Origin: Devosia sp. | GTDB taxonomy: Bacteria > Pseudomonadota > Alphaproteobacteria > Rhizobiales > Devosiaceae | Direction: 5' to 3' | Assembly: GCF_024707125.1 (NCBI RefSeq) | Contig: NZ_JANQAH010000011.1 | Coordinates: 186,001 to 250,000, forward strand | DNA length: 64,000 nt | Part shown: one piece after another, positions 16,047-26,288 of the stretch | Position numbering within the stretch: position 1 is the stretch's first letter | Layout: each line of letters starts with the position of its first letter | Position numbers and translations under genes: made by a program | Notes under the pieces: model-generated | What the model was told of the DNA's origin: nothing | Seen by the model: the letters and a program-made list of their open reading frames with translations, nothing else | Databases searched by the model: none

Positions 16047-17629
16047 TTCATCGCGTCGATGGCCTGGCGCTGCCGCAGCATTTCCAGAAAAATCCGATAA
16101 TCCCGATCAAACTGCCCCCGCGCCGCCTCGTTCGGCGCCCGCGACGTCCCACCCTGCTGCATCGCTAGACAGGCCTGATCCAAACTCGAATAAATCCCCG
16201 CCGCATTCGCCGCCACCATAGCCATCCCCAAGAGGGTCGCATCCGGCGTCGAAGGCTCCACCACCGTGCAACCGGTGGCGTCAGCGTAAAGCTCCATCAG
16301 CAAAGGGTTTTTCGTGTGCCCGCCAGTAATGTGGAGCGTATCAATGGCATAGCCGCGCGTGTTCAGCGTCTCCAGAATATGCCGGACACCGAGCGCAATC
16401 GACACGCACGTGCGCCAATAGAGACGGCACAGCGAGTCAAAATCGCTGTCGAGCGTTAGTCCCGAAATCACGCCGAGCGCAAAGGGATCACCCAGCGGCG
16501 AGCGGTTGCCATGGAAATCTGGCAACACATGCAAGCGGTTAGCCAGGTCCGGGCCTTCGACCTGTCGCAACTCCACGACACGCCGACAGATCGCCAGATG
16601 CTTCTCCCGCGTCGGCTCACCCCCTGCCCCATGCCAGCGGATGATATGATCGAGCAGCGCCCCGGTGGCAGATTGCCCGCCTTCATTGAGCCACACGCCC
16701 GGCAGGACGGCACCGAAATACGGTCCCCAAACGCCGGTCGTAGGGCGATCTTCGGCCGATAAAGCCATGACACAGCTCGATGTTCCGGCGATGAGGGCCA
16801 GATGGCGATCGATGGTTTCGACGTCGGGGGCGAAGGCGCCGAGGACGCCGAGAGCGCCGGCATGGGCATCGATGAGGCCAGCGCCGACATGGCAATGGGT
16901 GGTGAGGCCGAGCTGGTTGGCAGCGTCTTCGGTCAGCGGGCCGAGGTCATCGCCAACGGGGCTTGCAACCTCAGGAAGTGCTGCCTTTTCAATGAGATCG
17001 TCGAGACCGACGAGTTGCAAAAAGTCTTGCTGCCAGCCGGGGGTGCGGTGGCCAAGATAAGTCCATTTGCAGGTCAGGGTCGATTGCGAACGGGCCAGCG
17101 AACCGGTGGCCTTCCAGGATAAAAAGTCAGCAAGATCAAACATCTGGCCGGCGCGGGCCCAGCTCCTGGGCAGGTTGCGCTTGAGCCACATGAGCTTAGG
17201 CACTTCCATTTCCGGCGACATGACGCCACCGGCATAGTGGAGCACTTCATGGCCCGTACGGGTGCATTCATCGGCTTCTTCAAGGGCGCGATGATCGAGC
17301 CAAACTATTGTGTCCCAACGATCTTCTCCGTCTTTGGAGACGGTGACCGGAGCGCCCAGCGCATCGCGGACGACGAGGGAACAGGTGGCATCAAAGCCTA
17401 TGCCGACGACATCGGCCGGGTCGGCCTTGGCTTCGGCCATGGCGGTGCGGACGGCGAGGCAGACGGCGGACCAGATGTCTTCGCTGTCATGCTCGGCAAA
17501 GTTGGCGTCGGCGCGCCGCATAAGGATCGGATTTTCGTGGCGGCCCAATAGTTTACCGTCACGCGTGAATACGCCGGCCCGGGCGCTGCCGGTTCCTACG
17601 TCCACTCCCACCAGGAGGTTTTGCGACAC
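16043..17629 (-). CDS. FGGY-family carbohydrate (pentulose) kinase
   Basis: A 528-residue ATP-dependent sugar kinase, last gene of the polyol operon. N-terminal phosphate motif GVDVGTGSARAGVF, then GIGFDATCSLVV, and the C-terminal FGGY signature area with HITGGHTKNPLLMELYADA. The DVGTGSAR start and 528-residue length fit the ribulokinase-like FGGY pentulose kinases better than the shorter XylB xylulokinases that usually close smo operons. It would phosphorylate the ketose made by the mannitol/polyol dehydrogenase upstream, such as D-ribulose or D-xylulose. Exact substrate is uncertain. Confidence 0.88.
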   Translation of the reverse strand: MSQNLLVGVDVGTGSARAGVFTRDGKLLGRHENPILMRRADANFAEHDSEDIWSAVCLAVRTAMAEAKADPADVVGIGFDATCSLVVRDALGAPVTVSKDGEDRWDTIVWLDHRALEEADECTRTGHEVLHYAGGVMSPEMEVPKLMWLKRNLPRSWARAGQMFDLADFLSWKATGSLARSQSTLTCKWTYLGHRTPGWQQDFLQLVGLDDLIEKAALPEVASPVGDDLGPLTEDAANQLGLTTHCHVGAGLIDAHAGALGVLGAFAPDVETIDRHLALIAGTSSCVMALSAEDRPTTGVWGPYFGAVLPGVWLNEGGQSATGALLDHIIRWHGAGGEPTREKHLAICRRVVELRQVEGPDLANRLHVLPDFHGNRSPLGDPFALGVISGLTLDSDFDSLCRLYWRTCVSIALGVRHILETLNTRGYAIDTLHITGGHTKNPLLMELYADATGCTVVEPSTPDATLLGMAMVAANAAGIYSSLDQACLAMQQGGTSRAPNEAARGQFDRDYRIFLEMLRQRQAIDAMN

Positions 17630-17709
17630 GCCGCCCTCTCTTCTCGGTCCCGGCGGGACCTTAGCGGAAGGCGTGACGATGAGCTAGGGGCCACGCCCGA
17701 ACCATCTGG

Positions 17710-19185
17710 CTAAAGTCGATCAGCCAGATACGCTTCGAGCGTGGCCTTCGTCCCCTGCGTCCACAGAGAATTCAATGACTTAGTGAAGGCGGCGATGAAA
17801 CTGGGGGCCTTGGCGAGGTCGCCGTAAATGTCTGCCATTTCGAGCCAGGCGGCGGGATTTTCCTTGGCTTTCTTCGATTGTGTGGTCAGGCGATCCCAGT
17901 TCGGATCGTTCGGTTCGATCACTGCGCCGCTGTCCGTCGTGCCGTAGCAATAGCGGCACCATAGGGCACTCACGAGGGCCAGACCGGTTAGCAGACTGTT
18001 AGCGTTGACCCTGTCCAAAGCCGAGGGAATGACAAACTTTGGCTGGCGATTGGAGCCATCGAGGCAGAGACGCCGGATCGTGTCGCCAATCTTGGGATTG
18101 GCGAAGCGATTTTCGCAGAGCGCGAGATAGTCCTTGAGGTCGGTATCGGGCACTGGCGGCACGACGGGAATGATCTCTTCCGTCTCGACCTTCTTGAGGA
18201 ACGCAGCGACCAGTTGGTTCTCCATGGCTTCATGGACGAAATGGATATCCATGAGCCCGGCCGGATAGGCGATGGTGGCGTGGCCGCCATTGAGGATGCG
18301 GATCTTCATGTGCTCATACGGCGCGACATCTGGGACGAACTGAACCCCAACCTTTTCGAGCGCCGGGCGGCCGGCAGGGAAATTATCTTCGAGCACCCAT
18401 TGCTTGAAGTTTTCGCAGAAGACCGGCCAGGCGTCGTCGATACCAAAATTGTCGGCGAGCAGCTTTTTCTCACGGTCCGACGTCGCCGGGGTAATGCGGT
18501 CGACCATGCCATTGGGGAAGGCGACTGCAGACTTCACCCAGGCGGCGAGTGCGGGATCGATCAGGGCAGCAAGGCCGGCGACAGCGTTTTCGGTGACGTG
18601 GCCATTGCCGGGGATATTGTCGCAGCTCATCACGGTGAAGGGCTGCAGGCCGGCATCGCGGCGTTTGTCAAGACCGGCGAGGATCAGGCCGAAGGCGGTC
18701 TTCGGCGCGTCGAAATGCGCGGCGTCATAGGCGATGTCGGGGTGTTTTGGGTCGAACTTCTGGCTCGCCGGGTCGATGTAGTAGCCGCCCTCGGTGATGG
18801 TCAGCGAGACGATACGGATGGCTGGGTCAGCGAGTTTTGCGATGACGGCGGCACTGTCGCCGGGCTTCAGGTAGTCGATCATCACGCCGGTGATGTGGGC
18901 GGAGCTACTGTCGGCTTCCTGTTCGACGACGGTGGTGAGCCAATCCTGCGCCGAGAGTTTTTGGCGCATTGCCTCGTCGGTCTCGCGCACGCCGGCGCCG
19001 ATGAGGGCCCAGTCGTGGCCCTCGCCGAGGTTGAACAGTGCGTCGAGATAGACGGCCTGATGGGCGCGATGAAAATTGCCCACGCCGAAATGGACGATGC
19101 CGGGAGTGAGATCGGCGCGGCTGTAGCGGGGAACCGCGGCTGATTTGATGGCGTCGAGATTGGCGGCGGAGAGCTTGGTGGTCAT
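17710..19185 (-). CDS. mtlK: Mannitol 2-dehydrogenase (polyol-specific long-chain dehydrogenase)
   Basis: A 491-residue NAD-dependent dehydrogenase oxidising polyols such as D-mannitol to D-fructose or D-arabitol to D-xylulose. The N-terminal GIVHFGVGNFHRAHQAVYLD begins the NAD-binding domain, and the catalytic Lys-x4-Asn-x2-His motif is KIRILNGGH. Length is that of the family. It lies 14 bp after smoK and before the FGGY kinase, in the same operon as the SmoEFGK transporter, so substrate and transport match. Confidence 0.93.
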   Translation of the reverse strand: MTTKLSAANLDAIKSAAVPRYSRADLTPGIVHFGVGNFHRAHQAVYLDALFNLGEGHDWALIGAGVRETDEAMRQKLSAQDWLTTVVEQEADSSSAHITGVMIDYLKPGDSAAVIAKLADPAIRIVSLTITEGGYYIDPASQKFDPKHPDIAYDAAHFDAPKTAFGLILAGLDKRRDAGLQPFTVMSCDNIPGNGHVTENAVAGLAALIDPALAAWVKSAVAFPNGMVDRITPATSDREKKLLADNFGIDDAWPVFCENFKQWVLEDNFPAGRPALEKVGVQFVPDVAPYEHMKIRILNGGHATIAYPAGLMDIHFVHEAMENQLVAAFLKKVETEEIIPVVPPVPDTDLKDYLALCENRFANPKIGDTIRRLCLDGSNRQPKFVIPSALDRVNANSLLTGLALVSALWCRYCYGTTDSGAVIEPNDPNWDRLTTQSKKAKENPAAWLEMADIYGDLAKAPSFIAAFTKSLNSLWTQGTKATLEAYLADRL

Positions 19186-19199
19186 GGCACTTATGTCTT

Positions 19200-20198
<999 letters not shown>

Positions 20199-20255
20199 GT
20201 TTTTGGTCCTTACCTGAGCGAAATCAAAAGATGAGAGGCTTGGGTGGCACGCGGC

Positions 20256-20412
20256 AAGATCGCCGTTTGCTCCCTTTCCCTACGGCGAAGAGGGCGGAGT
20301 GCGGGGACCCTCTGACGGAGGTCGGGGAAGGCCCCCTCACCCCAACCGAATTCGCAAATGCAAATTCGGTAAGCTGCGCGCCGACCGCACCCCCAAGGGG
20401 AGAGGCGAACAA
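20256..20412. repeat. Intergenic palindromic repeat between smoG and smoK
   Basis: The gap holds a C/G-rich block of the type CCCCCTCACCCC ... CCCCCAAGGGGAGAGGC, common between genes in related genomes. At its centre CCGAATT (20346-20352) and AATTCGG (20363-20369) are inverted. No coding capacity is evident. It could add a long hairpin to the polycistronic message. Confidence 0.5.
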
Positions 20413-20423
20413 GCAGGACCCCC

Positions 20424-21254
20424 TCATTTCACCGCACCAAAGGTCAGGCCGCGGACCAGCTGCTTTTGGCTGAACCAGCCGAGCAGCAGGATGGGGGCAA
20501 TAGCAAGGAGCGAGGCGGCGGAGAGTTTTGCGAGGAAAAGGCCCTGCGGCGACGAGAAGGATGAGATGAATGCCGTCAGCGTGCCGGCGCGGCCCGAGGT
20601 CAGCGTGATCGTCCAGAAAGCTTCGTTCCAGGCGAGGATGACATTGAGCAGCAGGGTCGAGGCGATGCCGGGCACGGCCATGGGCACGAGGACGTGGACG
20701 ATCTCATTCCAGAGTTCCGCGCCATCCATGCGGGCGGCTTCGAGGATATCGACCGGGATTTCCTTGAAGTAGGTGTAGAGCATCCAGACGATGATCGGCA
20801 GGTTGATCAGGGTCATGATCAAGGTCAGGCCATGCACGGTGTCGAGCAGCCTGAGGTCGCGGAAGATCAGGTAGATTGGGATCAGCACGCCGACGGCCGG
20901 CATCATCTTGGTGGAGAGCATCCACATCAGGATGTCCTTGGTGCGTTTCGATGGCGCAAAGGCCATGGACCAGGCGGCGGGGATGGCGATGATCAGGCCC
21001 AGGAGGGTTGAGCCGACCGAGACCACGATCGAATTCCAGGCGTGCTTGATATAGTCGGAGCGATCCTGAACAGCCTCGAAGTTTTCGAGGGTGAAGTTCT
21101 GCGGGAAGAAGGTAGGCGGCGTGGCAATGGCCTCTGCCTCGGTCTTGAAGGCAGTGAGCAGGGTCCAGAGGATCGGCGAGAACAGCAGGAGGGCCACCGC
21201 CCAGGCGAGGACGGTGAAGCCGATGCGGGTTTGAACGGAGACGCGGCGGGCCAT
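20424..21254 (-). CDS. smoG: Polyol ABC transporter permease SmoG-like
   Basis: A 276-residue MalG-type inner-membrane permease with EAA loop LEAARMDGAELWNEIVHVLV and about six hydrophobic segments. It lies 10 bp after smoF. Order and strand match the smoEFGK arrangement described in Rhodobacter and rhizobia for sorbitol, mannitol and arabitol uptake. Confidence 0.9.
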   Translation of the reverse strand: MARRVSVQTRIGFTVLAWAVALLLFSPILWTLLTAFKTEAEAIATPPTFFPQNFTLENFEAVQDRSDYIKHAWNSIVVSVGSTLLGLIIAIPAAWSMAFAPSKRTKDILMWMLSTKMMPAVGVLIPIYLIFRDLRLLDTVHGLTLIMTLINLPIIVWMLYTYFKEIPVDILEAARMDGAELWNEIVHVLVPMAVPGIASTLLLNVILAWNEAFWTITLTSGRAGTLTAFISSFSSPQGLFLAKLSAASLLAIAPILLLGWFSQKQLVRGLTFGAVK

Positions 21255-21264
21255 GGTGTTCTCC

Positions 21265-22137
21265 TTACGCGTCGAGGTTCTTGCCTACCGCGCGCATCAG
21301 GAAGATGGCGACGATATTGGCGATGATGACAGCCACGACGCCACCCGCGGACCCGGCGCCGATGTCGTTGGACAGGATGCCGGTGCGGAAGACGAGGAAG
21401 GCGATATTGGTGGAGGCATAGCCAGGGCCGCCGCCGGTGGTGACGCGGATTTCGGCAAAGATGCCAAGGAGGAAGATCGTCTGGATCAGCACGACGATGG
21501 TGATCGCGCGCGCCATGTGCGGCAGGATGATGTAGCGGAAGCGGTTGGCGGCATTGGCCCCATCCATTTCGGCGGCCTCGCGCTGTTCTTCCGAGAGCGA
21601 TTGCAAGGCGGTGAGGAGGATCAGTGTCGCGAACGGCAGCCACTGCCAGGCGACGATGACGATGACCGAAAACAGCGGATACTGGTTGAACCAGTCGACC
21701 GGCTGCAGGCCGAAGAATTTCCACAGGTGCCCGAGCATGCCGTAGCCGGGATGCATGAAGCCGTTTTTCCAGATCAGCGCCGCGACGGGCGGCATGACGA
21801 AGAAGGGCGAAATGACGAGGATGCGCAATATCCCCTGCCCCCAGATCGGCTGATCGAGCAGGAGTGCGAGGAAAGTGCCGCCTACGATGGTGATGATGAG
21901 AACGCCACCCACCAGGATCAGAGTGTTGACGAGAGCCTGAGTGAAACTGGGATCGCCGATGACATAGACGTAATTGGCCCAGCCGGCGAAGCCCGTCATC
22001 ATCGGATTGATCAGGCTGTAGTTCTGGAACGAGAACCACAGGGTCATGACCAGCGGCACGATCATCCAGATGAAGAGCACGATGACGGCAGGCGCCATCA
22101 TGGTGCGCGCCAAGGCGCGAGTTTGTTTGGTGGCCAT
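21265..22137 (-). CDS. smoF: Polyol ABC transporter permease SmoF-like
   Basis: A 290-residue MalF-type permease. The open frame extends to 22191, but the ATG at 22137 (MATKQTRALARTMMAPAV) has a strong GGGAGGAAG 9-17 nt upstream, and the extra residues would run into the adjoining repeat, so 22137 is chosen. The first membrane segment is APAVIVLFIWMIVPLVMTLW, and the EAA loop reads REAAEMDGANAANRFRYIIL. It pairs with SmoG. Confidence 0.9.
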   Translation of the reverse strand: MATKQTRALARTMMAPAVIVLFIWMIVPLVMTLWFSFQNYSLINPMMTGFAGWANYVYVIGDPSFTQALVNTLILVGGVLIITIVGGTFLALLLDQPIWGQGILRILVISPFFVMPPVAALIWKNGFMHPGYGMLGHLWKFFGLQPVDWFNQYPLFSVIVIVAWQWLPFATLILLTALQSLSEEQREAAEMDGANAANRFRYIILPHMARAITIVVLIQTIFLLGIFAEIRVTTGGGPGYASTNIAFLVFRTGILSNDIGAGSAGGVVAVIIANIVAIFLMRAVGKNLDA

Positions 22138-22184
22138 TCTTTGTGACTTCCTCCCGGTGCGACCCAGCTTTTGCCGGTATCGCG

Positions 22185-22262
22185 GCGTCATCCCCGCGGA
22201 GGCGGGAATCCCTTCTTAAGCAGTGCCCGGTCCGGACATTCCCGCTTTCGCGGGAATGACGC
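22185..22262. repeat. Palindromic intergenic repeat between smoE and smoF
   Basis: GCGTCATCCCCGCGGAGGCG and its inverted partner ending TCGCGGGAATGACGC are 25-bp imperfect arms around a 28-nt centre. This TCATTCCCGCG-type palindrome is a common dispersed element in alphaproteobacteria. Together with the hairpin at 22281 it fills the gap after the binding-protein gene. Confidence 0.6.
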
Positions 22263-22280
22263 GGTGGGTGGAGAGAAAAA

Positions 22281-22315
22281 CGCCCGGCCGATAGAGGGGG
22301 TCAATCGGTCGGGCG
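22281..22315 (-). other. Stem-loop after the smoE gene
   Basis: CGCCCGGCCGAT (22281-22292) and ATCGGTCGGGCG (22304-22315) form a 12-bp stem with one wobble pair, 18 nt beyond the smoE stop. No T-tract follows. It is placed like the hairpins after the other binding-protein genes in this window. Confidence 0.6.
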
Positions 22316-22333
22316 GCAGTCGTCGGGGGAGGT

Positions 22334-23643
22334 CTACTTGATGTATCCGGCGCGGGTCATATCGCGCAGGGTTGCGTCCTGGGCCTGGGTCAGGGCGTCG
22401 GCAGCCGACATCTGGCCGGCAAGCGCGGCCGAGAAGAGCTGGCCGACATTGGTCGCGATACCGGCGAACTCAGGAATGGCCACGAACTGCACGCCGGTAT
22501 AGGGCACGGGATCGACCGTCGGGTTGTTCGGATCAGCCGAGTTGATCGACGCCAGGGTCATCGCGGCGAAAGGCGCGGCAGCCTGATAGTCCGGGTTTTC
22601 GTAGAGCGAGGTGCGGGTGCCCGGGGGAACGTTGGCCCAGCCTTCCTTTTCGGCAACGAGCGCGAGGTAGTCCTTGCTGGTTGCCCAGTTGATAAACTGT
22701 TCGGCCGCCTCGGCATTCTGCGAGGAAGCGGGGATGGCAAGGACCAGGCCCAGAGCCAGTTGCCACGCTTGCCAAGGCCGGTATCGGGCGCCTGGGCAAA
22801 ACCGACCTTGTCGGCAACGGTGGAGTCGGTGGGATTGGTCACGAAGGATGCGGCGACGGTGGCGTCGATCCACATGCCGCACTTGCCCTGCTGGAACAGG
22901 GTCAGGTTTTCATTGAAGCCATTCGAAGATGCACCGGCCGGGCCGGCATCGGCCATGAGCGAGAGATAGGTATCGAGCGTATTCTTCCACTGCTCGCTAT
23001 CGAACTGCGGCTGCCAGTTTTCATCGAACCATCGGGCGCCGAAGGAGTTGGACATGGCCGTCAGGAAGGCCATGTTTTCGCCCCAGCCGGCCTTGCCGCG
23101 CAGGCAGATGCCATTGATGTCATTGGCGCGATCGGTCATGGCGCGGGCGGCTTCGCCGATGAATTCCCAGGTCGGGGCTTCCGGCATGGTGAGGCCGGCC
23201 TTTTCCATCAGGTCGGTGCGATACATGATGAAGGAGCTCTCGCCATAGAACGGGGCGGCATAGAGCTTGCCATCGACCGAGAGGCCGCCGCGGATGGCGG
23301 GCAGCAGATCGTCGACGTCATATTCGGCATCGGCGCTGAGCGCGTCGAGGGGTTTTAGCCAGTTCTGCTTGGCCCAGATCGGCGCTTCATAAGTGCCGAT
23401 GGTCATGATGTCGTATTGGCCGCCATTGGTGGCGATGTCGGTGGTGACGTTCTGGCGCAGCGTGTTTTCTTCCAGCACGACCCAGTTTAGTTCGATGCCG
23501 GTCTCTTCGGTGAAGGCGCTCGATAGACCCTGCATGCGGATCATGTCGCCATTGTTCACGGTGGCGATGGTCAGCGTCTGCGCCGAAGCCGAGCCGACGA
23601 GGGCAAGCGTCATCGCGCCCACGAAAAGGGGTGTCAGTTTCAT
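22334..23643 (-). pseudogene. smoE: Polyol-binding protein SmoE-like, frameshifted
   Basis: The periplasmic binding protein of the polyol transporter: signal peptide (residues 1-21, ending GSASAQT), then TLTIATVNNGDMIRMQGLS, FYGESSFIMYRTDLM and GKCGMWIDATVAASF, typical of sorbitol/mannitol-binding SmoE proteins. The frame from 23643 is lost after the GNWLWAWS stretch at the GG dinucleotide 22741-22742 (plus strand), and homology continues in another frame (LAIPASSQNAEAAEQFINW) to the stop at 22334. Adding one G (C on the coding strand) restores a 436-residue protein. All other operon genes are intact, so a sequencing error is quite possible. Confidence 0.85.
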
Positions 23644-23685
23644 TGAAGTCCTCCCAAGACGAAGCGAGTTTTTGCTCCTGTCGTG

Positions 23686-23703
23686 AGCAAATGTTCACTT
23701 GCT
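23686..23703. promoter_or_regulatory. Operator-like palindrome upstream of smoE
   Basis: AGCAAATG and CACTTGCT are inverted with one mismatch around a TT centre, 43 nt upstream of the smoE start. Its length and position fit a binding site for the SorC-family regulator encoded next door. A related GAGCA-N2-TGCTC lies at 23817-23828, just past the regulator stop. Confidence 0.55.
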
Positions 23704-23834
23704 GAGCAGATATGTCAATAGGGGTGGCGCGCTGGCAATATGCAGCACGTACCTCACATCACAGGAAACCAGGGAAAATCAGGGCCGACAGAGATTAAGC
23801 AAAAGACTACTTAGTCGAGCACTTGCTCAAGTCG

Positions 23835-24788
23835 CTATGCGAGCAGCAGTTCGGCCGTACGCTCGTCGGTAATGACACCATTGACCAGCCGCCGGTTGAG
23901 CGCGGCACGAATGGCGGGCGCCTTGTGGCGACCCATGGCGAGGCCGACGACGAGGCTTGATTCGCGCGGCGGAATGGGCGCCGAGGCAACGCGATCGTTG
24001 ATCAGGCCCTCGATAAGCCGGCCTTCGGCATCAAAGCACCAGCCGCAGATCTCGCCCACCGCACCGGCCTTCTGCAGCATCTTGTGGTCGACTTCGGAGA
24101 TAAAATTGTCCAGCAGCAGCGGCGCCTTGGGGCCGAGGTCGCCGATGCCGACAAAGGTGGCATTGGCTTCGGCGGCAAGGGCCAGGGTCGCCTTGATCAT
24201 TGGTTGCCGATGCAGCATTTCGCGCTCGGCCGCCGAGGAGGCGATAACCGGCAGGGGCATGGGAAAGCTGCGGGCTTTTACGGTGTCGGCCACGTTGAAG
24301 ATGACGTTGTAGAAGGCGGCGGAGCCGTCGGGCGCGATATTGCCGGTGAGCGACACGACCTTGTGCTGCGGGCATTCCATGGGCTGGATCTGCTCGATGG
24401 CCGCTTTCAGCGTACGGCCTGTACCGATCGCCATGGTGATCGACTCGGGCCGCATCAGCCAGCGTTCGATTTCGGCGGCACCGGCTTCGGCGACGCCAAT
24501 GGTGGTGGAGTCGCTCGCCGGGTCCGAGGGCACCACTTCGACGAGATCGAGCGCAAAGCGAGATTTGAGGCGCGCGCCAAAATCCATGCAGCGGCCGATG
24601 GGGTGGTCGAGGCGGACCTTTATCAGGCCCTCGCTGACCGAGAGCGAGACGAGGCGCTGCGCCGACTGGCGCGAAATGCCCATCTTGGCGGCGATCTCTT
24701 CCTGCGTATTGCCGGCGACATAATAGAGCCAGCCGGCGCGGGCGGCGTCGTCGAGCCGGGTGGCAGTGTTCTCTTGTCGCGCAGCCAT
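23835..24788 (-). CDS. smoC: SorC-family transcriptional regulator of the polyol operon (SmoC-like)
   Basis: A 317-residue sugar-responsive regulator. An N-terminal helix-turn-helix (YYVAGNTQEEIAAKMGISRQ, about residues 22-41) precedes a sugar-phosphate-isomerase-like effector domain starting near residue 60, with MAIGTGRTLKAAIE and FVGIGDLGP. It sits directly upstream of smoE on the same strand, the position smoC holds in known smo operons, and probably responds to an imported polyol or its phosphate. Whether it activates or represses cannot be told. Confidence 0.9.
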   Translation of the reverse strand: MAARQENTATRLDDAARAGWLYYVAGNTQEEIAAKMGISRQSAQRLVSLSVSEGLIKVRLDHPIGRCMDFGARLKSRFALDLVEVVPSDPASDSTTIGVAEAGAAEIERWLMRPESITMAIGTGRTLKAAIEQIQPMECPQHKVVSLTGNIAPDGSAAFYNVIFNVADTVKARSFPMPLPVIASSAAEREMLHRQPMIKATLALAAEANATFVGIGDLGPKAPLLLDNFISEVDHKMLQKAGAVGEICGWCFDAEGRLIEGLINDRVASAPIPPRESSLVVGLAMGRHKAPAIRAALNRRLVNGVITDERTAELLLA

Positions 24789-25050
24789 TGGTCGTCACCT
24801 TATCCGTCGGGCGATTAAGCGCGATTGGCGGCAAAGGGCAAGTGCGCCGGAGTGTGGAAGCGAAATGCCAGAACGACGATCTCGCGGCTTGCAACCTCAC
24901 AATGGACACGGGCGCATGGCCGCTTGCCGAGGCTCTGCCGCAAGGCGCTGATCATACGTGAATGTTCGAATGAACGCGTGTGCATTGCCTTTCCCTGCAA
25001 TGCGGCGCACTCTTGTTCGGGCGTTGAGTCGATGCCTTTCGGGAACCTTC

Positions 25051-25533
25051 ATGGCGAATACCGCACCCGCCATTTCCGCTCTTTGCCATCAGGTCGCCGC
25101 CCTGCCCTGGCGACGCGAAGCCGATGGCTCGCTTTCGGTATTGCTCATCACCTCGCGCACCAACGGAAAATGGATGCTGCCCAAGGGCTGGCCGATCAAG
25201 GGCCTGAGCGAAGCTGAATCGGCACGCCAGGAGGCGCTCGAAGAGGCCGGTGTCGAGGGCGTCGTCGATGCGCAGGCAATCGGCTCGTACCGCTATTCGA
25301 AACTTTTCAGCGATGGGACCAGCACGCCTGGCCAGGCCGTGATCTTTCCCCTTGCCGTCACGCGCGAGCGAAAAGGCTGGAAGGAGAAGGGTCAACGCCA
25401 GCGCTGCTGGATGTCGCCGCACGAGGCCGCCGAGGCGGCCCATGAGCCTGACCTGGCGCGTTTTCTCGCCAATCTGGCAGCGGGCCGCGTGATCCTGCCG
25501 GAAGCTCATCGGGCGCAGGCGATCGCGCTCTAG
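25051..25533 (+). CDS. NUDIX hydrolase
   Basis: A 160-residue NUDIX-fold pyrophosphatase. The Nudix region is PKGWPIKGLSEAESARQEA, followed by LEEAGVEG; the usual Arg of the RE-U-x-EE core is Gln here, as in some DIPP-type members. The frame is open to 24958, but the ATG at 25051 (MANTAPAISA) is where family-like sequence starts and is preferred. It is monocistronic between the SorC regulator and the adhesin operon. Substrate is unknown; diphosphoinositol- or dinucleoside-polyphosphate-type substrates are possible. Confidence 0.82.
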   Translation: MANTAPAISALCHQVAALPWRREADGSLSVLLITSRTNGKWMLPKGWPIKGLSEAESARQEALEEAGVEGVVDAQAIGSYRYSKLFSDGTSTPGQAVIFPLAVTRERKGWKEKGQRQRCWMSPHEAAEAAHEPDLARFLANLAAGRVILPEAHRAQAIAL

Positions 25534-25897
25534 AGGCGGCGATTCCGATACGCCCGGCGCAGCACCGGGCATAAGATTTCTGTTGATGAGGGGAGCGGCA
25601 GAGAAATGCTCGGCGCAAAAACCCACGCAAATACTTCTCATTCCGTGCAAAACCGCGATCGGGCCAGCCCAATGCTATTTCGCCCAAGTATTCGCCCCGG
25701 ACCGAAAAACCTGCTGCATTTACTGATAGATAGGTAACGCCTGCGGATTTTTTCCGCTCCCCCAAGGGTATTCGCAGTTTCTGCAAGTGTGTCGATTGCG
25801 CATCGCGCCTTGGTTAAAAAAGTGGCAACCGGCCGAGAGAACTTGCGCAAGTTCGCCCCCACAAGTAAAAGTTGCTTAGTTTGGGGACAAAACGAAC
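25534..25897. other. Intergenic region before the adhesin secretion genes
   Basis: 364 bp without a credible gene, and less GC-rich than its surroundings near 25700-25830. It contains a small hairpin GCCCGG/CCGGGC (25552-25570) just after the NUDIX gene, which lacks a T-tract, and a perfect palindrome at 25839. It presumably carries the promoter of the gene at 25898. No tRNA or small-RNA structure is recognised. Confidence 0.5.
25839..25854. promoter_or_regulatory. Perfect palindrome upstream of the adhesin secretion operon
   Basis: GAACTTGCGCAAGTTC is a perfect 16-bp inverted repeat 43 nt before the start codon at 25898. Its length and placement suggest a dimeric regulator's operator. I do not recognise the regulator family. 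Confidence 0.5.
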
Positions 25898-26260
25898 ATG
25901 ACGGTAAAGTCTTTGCTGCGACCCGTGTTGGTTGCTGGCGGTCTTGTTCTGGCGGGGAGCGCCGGAGCCGCGGATTTGAACATTTATCGCAGCGCCAGCT
26001 GCGTCAGCTACACGCAGTCGACGCTGCCGTCGCAGCCGCGCGAGGTCATCAAGCAAACGCTCTGGGACAACTTCCAGAATGCCGAGGCTGGCATGAACGA
26101 TCCGCGCGTGCAGGCATCCGGACGGCAGGCTTTCACCTGGGCCATGGAAACCCGCTGGGCGTGCACTGCGGCAATTGGTTATCTCAACGGCGGCAATATT
26201 GATGAGGAGTCGGTCGGCAAGTGCGACTGCTTCCATCAGCGTTTTGTTTCGCTCAAGTAA
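25898..26260 (+). CDS. Small secreted four-cysteine protein of unknown function
   Basis: A 120-residue protein with a clear signal peptide (residues 1-25, cleavage after AGA) and a mature part of about 95 residues containing Cys35, Cys89, Cys109 and Cys111, enough for two disulfides in the periplasm. I do not recognise a family. It lies 28 bp before tolC in the same orientation and is the first gene after the palindrome at 25839, so it is probably co-expressed with the type I secretion genes. A periplasmic accessory of that system is possible but unproven. Confidence 0.7.
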   Translation: MTVKSLLRPVLVAGGLVLAGSAGAADLNIYRSASCVSYTQSTLPSQPREVIKQTLWDNFQNAEAGMNDPRVQASGRQAFTWAMETRWACTAAIGYLNGGNIDEESVGKCDCFHQRFVSLK

Positions 26261-26288
26261 ATCCGCGGCTTGCAGAAAGTAACATTCG

